NCBI RefSeq assembly: GCF_022267315.1 | Contig: NZ_JAIKLE010000002.1 | Span: 186,001 to 250,000, forward strand | DNA length: 64,000 nt | Direction: 5' to 3' | Source: Maribellus maritimus | Lineage (GTDB): Bacteria > Bacteroidota > Bacteroidia > Bacteroidales > Prolixibacteraceae | Translations under genes and position numbers: made by a program | Part shown: positions 43,741 through 52,403 of the stretch, piece after piece | Position numbering within the stretch: the first letter of the stretch is position 1 | Layout of the letters: each line of letters starts with the position of its first letter | The notes under the pieces: generated by a model | Databases searched by the model: none | What the model saw: the letters and a program-made list of their open reading frames with translations, nothing else | What the model was told of the DNA's origin: nothing

Positions 43741-46700
43741 ATGTTAAAAATCAAAAATTGTAAAGTGTTCTTCAAAATTGTCTCTGTATTTTTTTTAACA
43801 GGGGCTTTATGGTGTTGTTCTCCCATGTCAAAAGAAAAACAGCCCGTTGATTATGTAAATACTTTGTTGGGAACTTCTTCATCACGCTGGATGCTTTATC
43901 CGGGGCCAAGTATGCCCTTTGGTATGGTTAAACTGAGTCCAGATAATACCGATGAGACACATTATCAGTTGGGAGCCGGATACGAATATAAAATAAATAG
44001 TATTTCCGGTTTTGGGCATGTGCATTCATGGATGATGGGAAGTTTTACAACCATGCCAACTACCGGAGAGTTAAAAATAAACCCCGGAACATCAGATGAT
44101 CCGGATGCCGGATATCGCTCACGTATAAACAATGATAACACTGTTGCCACAGCCGGTTATTATTCTACTGTTTTGGAAGATTATAATATTCTTGCTGAAC
44201 TTACTGCAACCACTCGGGCCGGATTTCAGCGGTATACGTTTCCAAAAGGAGAAAATGGCCGGGTTCTTTTTGATTTAAAAGTTGCTGAAGAAGAGCCTTC
44301 AAAAAATATAAAAGCTGAAATCCGAAAAGTAAGTGATACCGAAATAGAAGGATTTGTGCAGCGCGAAGCAGGTGAATGGAATGAATATACGCTTCATTTC
44401 GCAGCTCGGTTTAACCGTCCTTTTAAATCTATGGGCGGATGGAAAGGAACAAAAATTCTTGAAGATACCGAAGATATACAAGTCTCTGAAGACATGGATT
44501 TGGGCGCTTTTCTTGGATTTGATTTGGCAGATGATCAGGTTGTGTTGTTAAAAACAGCCATTTCATATGTAAGTACAGAACAAGCCTGGTTGAACCTGAA
44601 TACCGAAATGGATCCTTTTGGTTGGGATTTTGATAAAGCACACGATAATGCGAGAAATGTTTGGAATGCATTGCTGAAAAAAATTAAGGTTGAAGGCGGT
44701 TCTGAAACAGATAAATTAAAGTTTTATACCAACTTATATCGGGCGTATTGCTCCCGTTCCATTTTTAGTGATGTGAACGGAAAATATGTGGATATGTGTG
44801 AAAAGGTGCAGCAGGCGCCAAATCCGGATAGTCCGATTTATGGTTGCGATGCTTTTTGGGGGTCGGCATGGAATTTAAATCAATTGTGGAGTTTGTTAAC
44901 ACCCGATTATACAGAACAATGGGTGAACTCATTGCTGGAGTTATATGACGATGGTGGTTGGCTGGCCGACGCGCCCGGTGGACTTGAATATTCAAGTATA
45001 ATGGTTGCAGCACATCAGGTGCCTTTTATTGTAATGGCCTGGCAAAAAGGAATTCGTGGTTTTGATGCTGAAAAAGCATATAAAGCCATGAAAGAAATTC
45101 AAATGATTCCGGGAAAGCCACATGAGTGTGGTGGTTATGTTGGGAACAGGAATTTGCAAACCTATATGGATATTGGTTTTGTACCTGCAATCGAAGGCCC
45201 TGTTTCAAATACACTGGAATATGCATACGATGACTGGTGTGTGGCTCAAATGGCAAAAGCCTTGGGCAAAACTGAGGATTACAAATACTTTATGCAACGC
45301 TCTCAATATTATCGGAATGTTTTTGATCCTTCTAATGGATACATGCGGGCTAAATATGCAAGTGGCCCCTGGACCGAAGATTTTTCCGTAAGTACCGGCG
45401 CAGGAGATCAAGGGCAGGATTTTGGTTATGGTTCTAAAAATTATGTGGAAGCAAATGCCTGGCAGTTTAGTTGGTATGTGCCTCAGGATGTTCCGGCTTT
45501 AATTGATTTGATGGGATTGGATGAGTTTAACTTACGGCTTGAGCACGGATTTAAAAATTCCTATCCTCATTTCACCAGCGAATTTGTAAATATCGGGAAT
45601 CAACCCAATATGGAAGCTCCCTGGTTGTTTAATTATTCACGCAAGCCCTGGTTAACACAGTTTTGGGTAAGAGAAGTATTGGATAATTATTTTGGTACAG
45701 GTCCGGTTGATGGTTACCACGGCGACGAAGATCAGGGGCAAATGGGCGCTTTTTATGTAATGAGTGCTATGGGATTGTTTGAAATGGATGGCGGTTCTTC
45801 TGTTGATCCGGTATATGAAATTTCGAGTCCTGTTTTCAAGAAAATTACCATTCAACTTGATCAGGATTATTATAAAGGAAAAGAATTTGTAATTGAAGCA
45901 AATAATTTTTCTGCGGAAAATAAATACATCCAATCGGCCAAATTAAACGGAAAAGAGCTTTCCAATTTCTGGTTCCGTCACGAAGAATTGGCAAAAGGAG
46001 GTAAGCTTGAACTGGTTATGGGGCCTGAGCCTAACAAAGAGTGGGCAGTAAACAGTGAATATCCTCTTAAAGAAGAGGTGCCGGTGATTGTGACTACTCC
46101 GTATGTGAGCAATTTAGATAGGGTATTTAAAACGGAATGTACAGTAAATATGGTTTGTGATACCAAAGGCGCTGAAATCCGTTATACGGTGGATGACTCT
46201 GAACCAACCAGGAATTCTTCACTCTATACAAATGGTTTGGTGGTAAATAAAAACACCATTGTAAAAATGAAAGCTTTTAAAGGGGAAGAGGCCAGTCTCA
46301 TCGCTACTGCTGTTTTCAAAAAAATGGGAGAAATAAAAAAGGTGAGCATGAATGAGGTAAAATCCGGAATTTCATATAAATATACGCATGGAATATATCG
46401 AATGGTTCATGATTTTCTGGATGTTCCTCCGTTAAAAAAGGGAGTTGTTCCAAATTTTACAATGGAACCCAGGGAGAAAGAACAATTCTTTTCGTTTGAT
46501 TTTGAAGGATATATCAATATAAAACAGGCGGGTGAATATACTTTTTATCTGGCTACAAACGATGGCGGACGAATGTATATCGATGATAATATGATTATTA
46601 ATAACGATGGTTTGCATCCGGTGGTGGAAGTAGGGAAAAAAGTTGAGCTAAAAGCAGGTCTTCACCCTATTTCTGTGAAATATTTCCAGGAGGGTGGTTT

Positions 46701-46782
46701 GAACGGATTAAAAGTTTCTTATGAAGGTCCGGGTGTAGATAAACAGGAAATTCCGCCGAAAGTACTGTTTCATAAAAAATAA
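43741..46782 (+). CDS. Divergent GH92 with CHB_HEX_C-like and PA14-like C-terminal domains
   Basis: This 1013-residue lipoprotein has its lipobox Cys at about 25/26 (LWCC). The GH92 core is recognisable (VDYVNTLLGTSSSRWMLYPG, VEANAWQFSWYVPQDVPALI, GDEDQGQMGAFYVMSAMG with D664). It diverges at the pocket: the usual GxxGHTFPGA is YPGPSMPFG, and GNEDMG-x-x-SAWY is GDEDQG-x-x-GAFY. Residues about 795-870 resemble the chitobiase C-terminal Fn3-like domain (TVDDSEPTRNSSLY). Residues 875-1010 resemble PA14 (FDFEGYINIKQAGEYTFYL, ATNDGGRMYID). It may act on a mannoside other than the standard one. Confidence 0.88.
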   Translation: MLKIKNCKVFFKIVSVFFLTGALWCCSPMSKEKQPVDYVNTLLGTSSSRWMLYPGPSMPFGMVKLSPDNTDETHYQLGAGYEYKINSISGFGHVHSWMMGSFTTMPTTGELKINPGTSDDPDAGYRSRINNDNTVATAGYYSTVLEDYNILAELTATTRAGFQRYTFPKGENGRVLFDLKVAEEEPSKNIKAEIRKVSDTEIEGFVQREAGEWNEYTLHFAARFNRPFKSMGGWKGTKILEDTEDIQVSEDMDLGAFLGFDLADDQVVLLKTAISYVSTEQAWLNLNTEMDPFGWDFDKAHDNARNVWNALLKKIKVEGGSETDKLKFYTNLYRAYCSRSIFSDVNGKYVDMCEKVQQAPNPDSPIYGCDAFWGSAWNLNQLWSLLTPDYTEQWVNSLLELYDDGGWLADAPGGLEYSSIMVAAHQVPFIVMAWQKGIRGFDAEKAYKAMKEIQMIPGKPHECGGYVGNRNLQTYMDIGFVPAIEGPVSNTLEYAYDDWCVAQMAKALGKTEDYKYFMQRSQYYRNVFDPSNGYMRAKYASGPWTEDFSVSTGAGDQGQDFGYGSKNYVEANAWQFSWYVPQDVPALIDLMGLDEFNLRLEHGFKNSYPHFTSEFVNIGNQPNMEAPWLFNYSRKPWLTQFWVREVLDNYFGTGPVDGYHGDEDQGQMGAFYVMSAMGLFEMDGGSSVDPVYEISSPVFKKITIQLDQDYYKGKEFVIEANNFSAENKYIQSAKLNGKELSNFWFRHEELAKGGKLELVMGPEPNKEWAVNSEYPLKEEVPVIVTTPYVSNLDRVFKTECTVNMVCDTKGAEIRYTVDDSEPTRNSSLYTNGLVVNKNTIVKMKAFKGEEASLIATAVFKKMGEIKKVSMNEVKSGISYKYTHGIYRMVHDFLDVPPLKKGVVPNFTMEPREKEQFFSFDFEGYINIKQAGEYTFYLATNDGGRMYIDDNMIINNDGLHPVVEVGKKVELKAGLHPISVKYFQEGGLNGLKVSYEGPGVDKQEIPPKVLFHKK

Positions 46783-46829
46783 TTTTAATAGTGTGAGAAA
46801 AATAAGTTCAAAAAATAACAAGAATAACA

Positions 46830-49145
46830 TTGATTAAAATAATCTTGGAGATAAGAGTTTTCACCCCAATGCTACTTTTTTGTTTTCTGTTAATACAAAT
46901 GCCGGTTAATGCATTAAGCAGTGAAAATTGTATTAACGATGCCGTTATTGTTATCCGCAGTCAAAATATACACTCTGAAATTGTAGCTGCGCAGGTATTA
47001 AGCGAAGAGGTTGAAAAACGTACCGGATTAAAATGGACTATAGATACAAAGCAGGGGAATTATAAAAATGCTATTTTTTTATCATCCGGTAATAGCTTTA
47101 AATCTAATGGTCTTAACCCGGAAGGATATAATCTAAAGATAAATATGGAAGACGGTGGCTGTCGTATTTCTATTTCTGCATTGGATGCCCGGGGAGTGTT
47201 ATTTGGAGTGGGGAAATTTCTTCGATTGATGGAATGGAGTAAAGGGGAAGTTAGTATTCCAGTCCATTTGGATATAACGAGGTCTCCACAGTACCCGATT
47301 CGCGGTCACCAGATTGGTTACAGGGCAACAGCTAATTCCTATGATGCCTGGACTCCTGAAATATATGAACAATATATTCGGGATTTGGCTATGTTCGGAA
47401 CCAACAGTATCGAAAATATTCCTTTACATGCAGGTGATGAATCGATGATGAAAGTTACTCCTGAGAAAATGAATATTATCATCAGTCAAATTTGCGATAA
47501 GTATGATCTTGATTACTGGGCTTGGGTGCCTGCCGGTTTTGATTTATCGGATGAAACAAAAAGAAAGCAGGCCATTTCGAAACAGAAGAAATTTTTTGAT
47601 GAAACACCGCGGCTGGATGGTGTCTTTCTACCCGGTGGAGATCCCGGGAGTAATCACCCAAAATTGATAATGCCATATTTGACCGAGCTCTACAAATACC
47701 TGGTAGTAAAACATCCAAAAGCCAAATTATGGCTCTCGCTTCAGGATTTTGACGAGGAAAAAATTGATTATGTATTTGAATATATAGATGCGAATATGCC
47801 GGAATGGTTAGGTGGTTTGGTTCTTGGTCCGGCCACTCCTCCAATTGCTGAAATGAGAAAAAGACTACCGGAAAAATATCGTTTGCGTGATTATCCGGAT
47901 GTAACACATTCCTGCAGAAGCCAGTACGATGTAGGCTGGTGGGATTCTGCTTTAGCCCGCACATTGGGAAGGGAATGTCCAAATCCTCAACCGCTTTATT
48001 ATTCAACAATACATAATTGGTCGGCTCCTTATACCGATGGATTTATTTCGTATTCTGATGGAATGCACGATGATTTAAATAAAGTGTTGTGGAGTGCTAA
48101 AGGATGGGATCAGCAAGCTGATATCCGCGAAATTTTAAAAGATTATGGTCGTTACTTTTTTCGATCTGATTTAGCCGAATCAGTAGCCGATGGTATTCTT
48201 GCACTGGAAGATAATTGGGTAGGTGCGCTGGTTCAAAAAGGCTCGGTTGAAACAACACTCCGTTTTTGGGAATATTTGAACCAAATGGCGCCTGAGTTAG
48301 AAGCTAATTGGCGATGGCAATTGTTTATGTTGAGAGCCAGGTATGATGCCTATATCCGAAACCGGGTGATATACGAGCGCAGCTTGGAGGAACAGGTGAA
48401 TGAAGTCCTTGGCAAAGCATCAGAAACAGGCGCAGAGAAGGCAATAAAAAAATCGGAAGAAATTCTGAATCTTGCCATAACTGAGCCGGTAGCTTCTGAT
48501 TTAAAAGCGGAAATCGAAAAATCAGCACAATTTCTTTATGATTCCATGGGATACCAAACCAGTGTGAAAAAATATCATGCAGTTGGCTTAAATCGGGGAG
48601 CCATTATCGATTACCTCGATATGCCTATGAATAACCGCCTTTGGTTGGAGGACGAGTTTGCCCGAATTTCAAAATTACCTTCTGAAGCAGAAAAGATAAA
48701 GCAACTGGATGTTATTCGTAACTGGGAAAAACCAGGTGAAGGAAGTTTTTACGATGATTTGGGAACCTTGGATCGTTCCACTCACGTGGTGCGTGGAGAG
48801 GGACTTGATACGGATCCGTTGATGAAACGGAATCCAAATCCGGGCTATTGGTATTGGGATGAAGGATTTAATCGATTGCGGCTTTCATGGCTGGTAAGCA
48901 TGGACGAGCCAATTGCAGCAGTGTATGATAATATTGATGCTTCTGCTGAATATGATGTGTGGGTGACCGGCTATCGCGTTGCACAAATAAAGGTGAATGG
49001 AACCTGGGTGGATCCTTTTGTTTTTAGCGATGAAAAAGGTGCTGTGGTGAAATATCACGTACCTGCAGAGGCAGTTAGGAGCGGTAAAATTGTCTTGAAT
49101 TGGGGAGATCCCGAGCTAACAGAGCTTTGGTTGATTAAAAAATAA
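46830..49145 (+). CDS. GH20/GH67-like glycosidase-fold protein without the usual catalytic pair
   Basis: This 771-residue secreted protein begins at a TTG (46830), which gives a charged signal peptide; the ATG at 46869 would begin inside the hydrophobic core. Residues about 35-140 resemble the GH20b zincin-like domain that precedes GH20/GH67/GH84 barrels (AAQVLSEEVEKRTG, VLFGVGKFLR). The barrel starts at YPIRGHQIGYR. Where GH20 has H-x-G-G-D-E, this has PGGDPG at 268-273, so the Asp-Glu pair is not conserved. A Trp-rich later region (WWDSALARTLGRE, HNWSAPYTDG) continues to a C-terminal sandwich (YDVWVTGYRVAQIKVNGTW). It probably binds or cleaves a hexosamine or uronic-acid glycoside; the family assignment is uncertain. 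Confidence 0.7.
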   Translation: MIKIILEIRVFTPMLLFCFLLIQMPVNALSSENCINDAVIVIRSQNIHSEIVAAQVLSEEVEKRTGLKWTIDTKQGNYKNAIFLSSGNSFKSNGLNPEGYNLKINMEDGGCRISISALDARGVLFGVGKFLRLMEWSKGEVSIPVHLDITRSPQYPIRGHQIGYRATANSYDAWTPEIYEQYIRDLAMFGTNSIENIPLHAGDESMMKVTPEKMNIIISQICDKYDLDYWAWVPAGFDLSDETKRKQAISKQKKFFDETPRLDGVFLPGGDPGSNHPKLIMPYLTELYKYLVVKHPKAKLWLSLQDFDEEKIDYVFEYIDANMPEWLGGLVLGPATPPIAEMRKRLPEKYRLRDYPDVTHSCRSQYDVGWWDSALARTLGRECPNPQPLYYSTIHNWSAPYTDGFISYSDGMHDDLNKVLWSAKGWDQQADIREILKDYGRYFFRSDLAESVADGILALEDNWVGALVQKGSVETTLRFWEYLNQMAPELEANWRWQLFMLRARYDAYIRNRVIYERSLEEQVNEVLGKASETGAEKAIKKSEEILNLAITEPVASDLKAEIEKSAQFLYDSMGYQTSVKKYHAVGLNRGAIIDYLDMPMNNRLWLEDEFARISKLPSEAEKIKQLDVIRNWEKPGEGSFYDDLGTLDRSTHVVRGEGLDTDPLMKRNPNPGYWYWDEGFNRLRLSWLVSMDEPIAAVYDNIDASAEYDVWVTGYRVAQIKVNGTWVDPFVFSDEKGAVVKYHVPAEAVRSGKIVLNWGDPELTELWLIKK

Positions 49146-49304
49146 GTGTTACGGACAAGAGGTAACAATGATTCTATAATATTGAAAAAGGATAAGAAAG
49201 AATCTTTTCTCTCCCTGGATGAGTACAACGGGCATTGAAGTTTCCGGACATAGTGACGTAGAGCATACAAAAGATATTGTTATCCAAAAATAGAAACCAA
49301 CTGA
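49146..49304 (+). other. Intergenic with a 24-codon ORF, possible protein tail remnant
   Basis: Between the GH20-like gene and the next GH92, an ATG at 49219 opens 24 codons ending at 49293 (STTGIEVSGHSDVEHTKDIV then IQK). The peptide looks like a surface loop or C-terminal tail of a secreted enzyme rather than random codons. It ends 11 bases ahead of the GH92 start. It has no upstream extension, so it may be a relic. I recognise no family. Confidence 0.25.
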
Positions 49305-52292
49305 ATGAGTTTGATGCGAAAGAATAGAATAAAAATGACAAAGATAATTTTGGTAATAGTTCTTCTGCCTTTTTTTATAAATGGTTGTAAAGTTTCCATA
49401 AATTCAGAAAAAGATTATTCTAAATATGTTGACCCTTTTATTGGAACAGGAGAACATGGACATACCTACCCGGGGGCTGCAACTCCTTTTGGAATGGTTC
49501 AACTAAGTCCTGATACGCGCATGCAAAATTGGGATGGTTCTTCGGGATATCATTACTCCGATAAAACAATCCTCGGTTTTAGCCACACTCATTTAAGCGG
49601 GACGGGTGAATCGGAATTTTGTGATGTGCTGCTTATGCCAACAGTTGGTGAAATTCAAATGGTTCCCGGTGATGAGGATAACAGCAAAACGGGCTATCGT
49701 TCAGCTTTTAGTCATGCCAGTGAAGAGGCCTCAGCCGGTTATTATAAGGTACATCTTGATGATTATAACATAACTGCAGAATTAACTGCAACCGAACGAA
49801 CTGGTTTTCATTCCTATACTTTTCCGGAATCAGAGGCCGCCAATATTATTATAGATCTGAAGCACAGAAGCAACATCGTTAATTCGAATTTGCAGATTAT
49901 CAATGATTCAACGATTTCAGGACTCACCCTGTCAACCGGCTGGGCTGTCGATCAGTATATCTATTTTTATGCAAAGTTTTCAAAACCATTCAGGAAGTTT
50001 GGCGTTGCTGTTGATGATACAATTGTTGATCAGATAAAGGAAGCCGAAGGGAAAAATGTAAAGGCCTTTGTAAGTTTTAACACAAAAAAAGACGAAAATA
50101 TTTTGGTAAAGGTTGGTATTTCTGCCGTAAGTGTCGAAGGAGCAAAGAAGAACCTTGAGGCTGAAAATCCGGGGTGGGATTTTTCTGAAATTAAAGATGA
50201 GGCTAAAAGGAAATGGAATAAATATCTTTCTAAAATAGAAGTTGAAGGAGGAAGTCTTAAGGAACGCAGGATTTTTTACACTTCTTTATACCATACAGCT
50301 CTGGCCCCGAATCTGTTCATGGATATTGACGGTAAATTTCGCGGAGTTGATCACAAAGTTCATCAGGCAAAGGGGTTTACAAATTATACGGTTTTCTCGT
50401 TGTGGGATGTATTCCGAACTCAAATGCCACTTCTTACGATTATTGAAACGTCGAGGATGAATGATTTTATTCAAACTTTTCTGGAAATGTATCACATCAG
50501 CGGAAGATTACCGCGTTGGGAAATACATGGCACTCTTTCCGGACATATGATTGGCAATCATGCACTTCCTTTAATTCTGGACGCTTATAACAAAGGGATA
50601 AGAAATTATGATGTGAACCTGGCATTTGAGGGAATGAAAAAATCAATGGAAAATATTCCCTATTACAATAATTATGGTTTTATTCCTGCCGATATTGAAG
50701 GTGTAGGTGGTTCTGTTGCGCAAGCGATGGAATATGCTTATAATGACTGGTGTGTTTCGGAAATGGCCAGGATTTTGGAAAAGAATGACGATTACCTGCT
50801 TTATCAGCAGCGGGCACAGTTTTATAAAAATTTATTTGATTCATCCACCGGATTTATGCGGGCAAAAAACAGCGATTATACATGGGTGTCTCCGTTTGAT
50901 CCAGCTGAACCCAGTGGGCATTATGTTGAAGGAAATGCTTATCAGTACAGTGCTTTTGTTCCGCAGGACGTTAATGGATTGATTAAACTGTTAGGTGGAG
51001 ATACTAAATTTGTGGAATGGCTTGATACTTTGTTTACGCACACAAGTAGTTATGACAAAAACGTAGTGGATGCAAGTGGCCTGATTGGTCAGTATGCACA
51101 TGGAAACGAACCAAGTCATGAAATTGCGTATCTCTATAATTATGTGGGTGCGGCACCCAAAACACAAAAATATGTAAAAGAAATTCTCAGTTCCCTTTAC
51201 GATGATACGCCTGAAGGGTTAAGTGGAAATGAAGATTGCGGACAAATTTCGGCATGGTATATAATGAGCGCTATGGGATTTTATCCTGTTTTACCCGGTA
51301 AGCCAGAATATGCCATTGGTAGCCCCTCATTTGATAAAGTGACAATCCATCTTGAAAACGGTAAAAAATTCATAATCAGGGCCAATAATGCCTCCGAAAA
51401 AAATGCTTATATCCAATCGGCAACACTAAATGGAGAACCCTTTACAAAGTCTTACTTTAAGCATGAAGAAATTTTAAAGGGCAGTGAGTTTGTGTTCGAG
51501 ATGGGGGAGCATCCAAATGAGGATTGGGGAACATCAATAAAAGACAGGCCATACACGGAAGAATTTGTTCCGGCGGTCTCAATGCCATATTATCAAATCA
51601 AAGAAAATTATTTTTTCGATAAGGCAACGGGCACTTTGGGTAGCGATACCAAGGGAACAACAATTTTTTATACGCTGGATGGAAGTGAACCGACCCTGGA
51701 TTCTAAACGTTACACCAATCCATTTAAGTTGGATAAGACGACTGAAATTAAGTTTTTTGCGCAAAAAGAAGGTCTTTTGTCAAGTACGGTTGTTGCCACA
51801 AAAATCGAAAAGTTGAAAAAAGTTAGTGTCTCAGATTTTAAAAATTATGAAGGAGCTAATCTCTTGCCTGGATTAAAATATAAATATTATGAAGAGAACG
51901 TTTTGTATGTGGATGAACTAGATGCTTTTCAACCGAAAAAAACGGGAATAACTCCAAATTTTAGCATAAGTGAAAGGGAAAACGATGGTCTCTTTTGTTT
52001 TATTTATTCCGGCTATATAAAGATTCCGAAAGACGGGGTTTACACGTTTTTTCTGTCAACGAACGATGGTGGGGTTCTTTATTTGGATGAAAAGCGATTT
52101 ATCGATATGGATGGCCCAAGAACAGCTACTCCGGCCTCACGAATTGTAGCATTAAAGGCAGGAACATATAAGATTGCAGAAAAATACTTTCAAATGGGCG
52201 GCGGTTTTGAAAATAGAGTAAGCTGGAAAGGCCCCGGATTCAGTAAAGAAGTAATCCCTGCATCGGTATTGTATCACAGTGCAGAACAATAG
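49305..52292 (+). CDS. GH92 alpha-mannosidase lipoprotein with CHB_HEX_C-like and PA14-like domains
   Basis: This 995-residue protein has the lipobox FFINGC; in-frame ATGs at 49314 and 49335 are alternative starts. The N-domain (SKYVDPFIGTGEHGHTYPGA) and the (alpha/alpha)6 domain carry E542 (VEGNAYQYSAF) and D644 (GNEDCGQISAWYIMSAMG), the family general acid and base. The tail has a chitobiase-C-like domain (TLDGSEPTLDSKRY, about residues 780-845). A PA14-like domain follows (CFIYSGYIKIPKDGVYTFFL, about 855-990). It is very similar along its whole length to the GH92 at 57378, so the two are recent paralogues. Confidence 0.94.
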   Translation: MSLMRKNRIKMTKIILVIVLLPFFINGCKVSINSEKDYSKYVDPFIGTGEHGHTYPGAATPFGMVQLSPDTRMQNWDGSSGYHYSDKTILGFSHTHLSGTGESEFCDVLLMPTVGEIQMVPGDEDNSKTGYRSAFSHASEEASAGYYKVHLDDYNITAELTATERTGFHSYTFPESEAANIIIDLKHRSNIVNSNLQIINDSTISGLTLSTGWAVDQYIYFYAKFSKPFRKFGVAVDDTIVDQIKEAEGKNVKAFVSFNTKKDENILVKVGISAVSVEGAKKNLEAENPGWDFSEIKDEAKRKWNKYLSKIEVEGGSLKERRIFYTSLYHTALAPNLFMDIDGKFRGVDHKVHQAKGFTNYTVFSLWDVFRTQMPLLTIIETSRMNDFIQTFLEMYHISGRLPRWEIHGTLSGHMIGNHALPLILDAYNKGIRNYDVNLAFEGMKKSMENIPYYNNYGFIPADIEGVGGSVAQAMEYAYNDWCVSEMARILEKNDDYLLYQQRAQFYKNLFDSSTGFMRAKNSDYTWVSPFDPAEPSGHYVEGNAYQYSAFVPQDVNGLIKLLGGDTKFVEWLDTLFTHTSSYDKNVVDASGLIGQYAHGNEPSHEIAYLYNYVGAAPKTQKYVKEILSSLYDDTPEGLSGNEDCGQISAWYIMSAMGFYPVLPGKPEYAIGSPSFDKVTIHLENGKKFIIRANNASEKNAYIQSATLNGEPFTKSYFKHEEILKGSEFVFEMGEHPNEDWGTSIKDRPYTEEFVPAVSMPYYQIKENYFFDKATGTLGSDTKGTTIFYTLDGSEPTLDSKRYTNPFKLDKTTEIKFFAQKEGLLSSTVVATKIEKLKKVSVSDFKNYEGANLLPGLKYKYYEENVLYVDELDAFQPKKTGITPNFSISERENDGLFCFIYSGYIKIPKDGVYTFFLSTNDGGVLYLDEKRFIDMDGPRTATPASRIVALKAGTYKIAEKYFQMGGGFENRVSWKGPGFSKEVIPASVLYHSAEQ

Positions 52293-52403
52293 TTTTAAAC
52301 ATTGAACAGGCGATTGGGTGACAAAAAAGGAGAATATCAAAAACACAGATACATTTTATTCAATATATTTAAAATGAGTTATTTATCACGTTAATATAAA
52401 AAT

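Noticed and set aside
47482-48009. 175-codon minus-strand open frame
   Set aside because: Antisense inside the GH20-like gene; no protein features.
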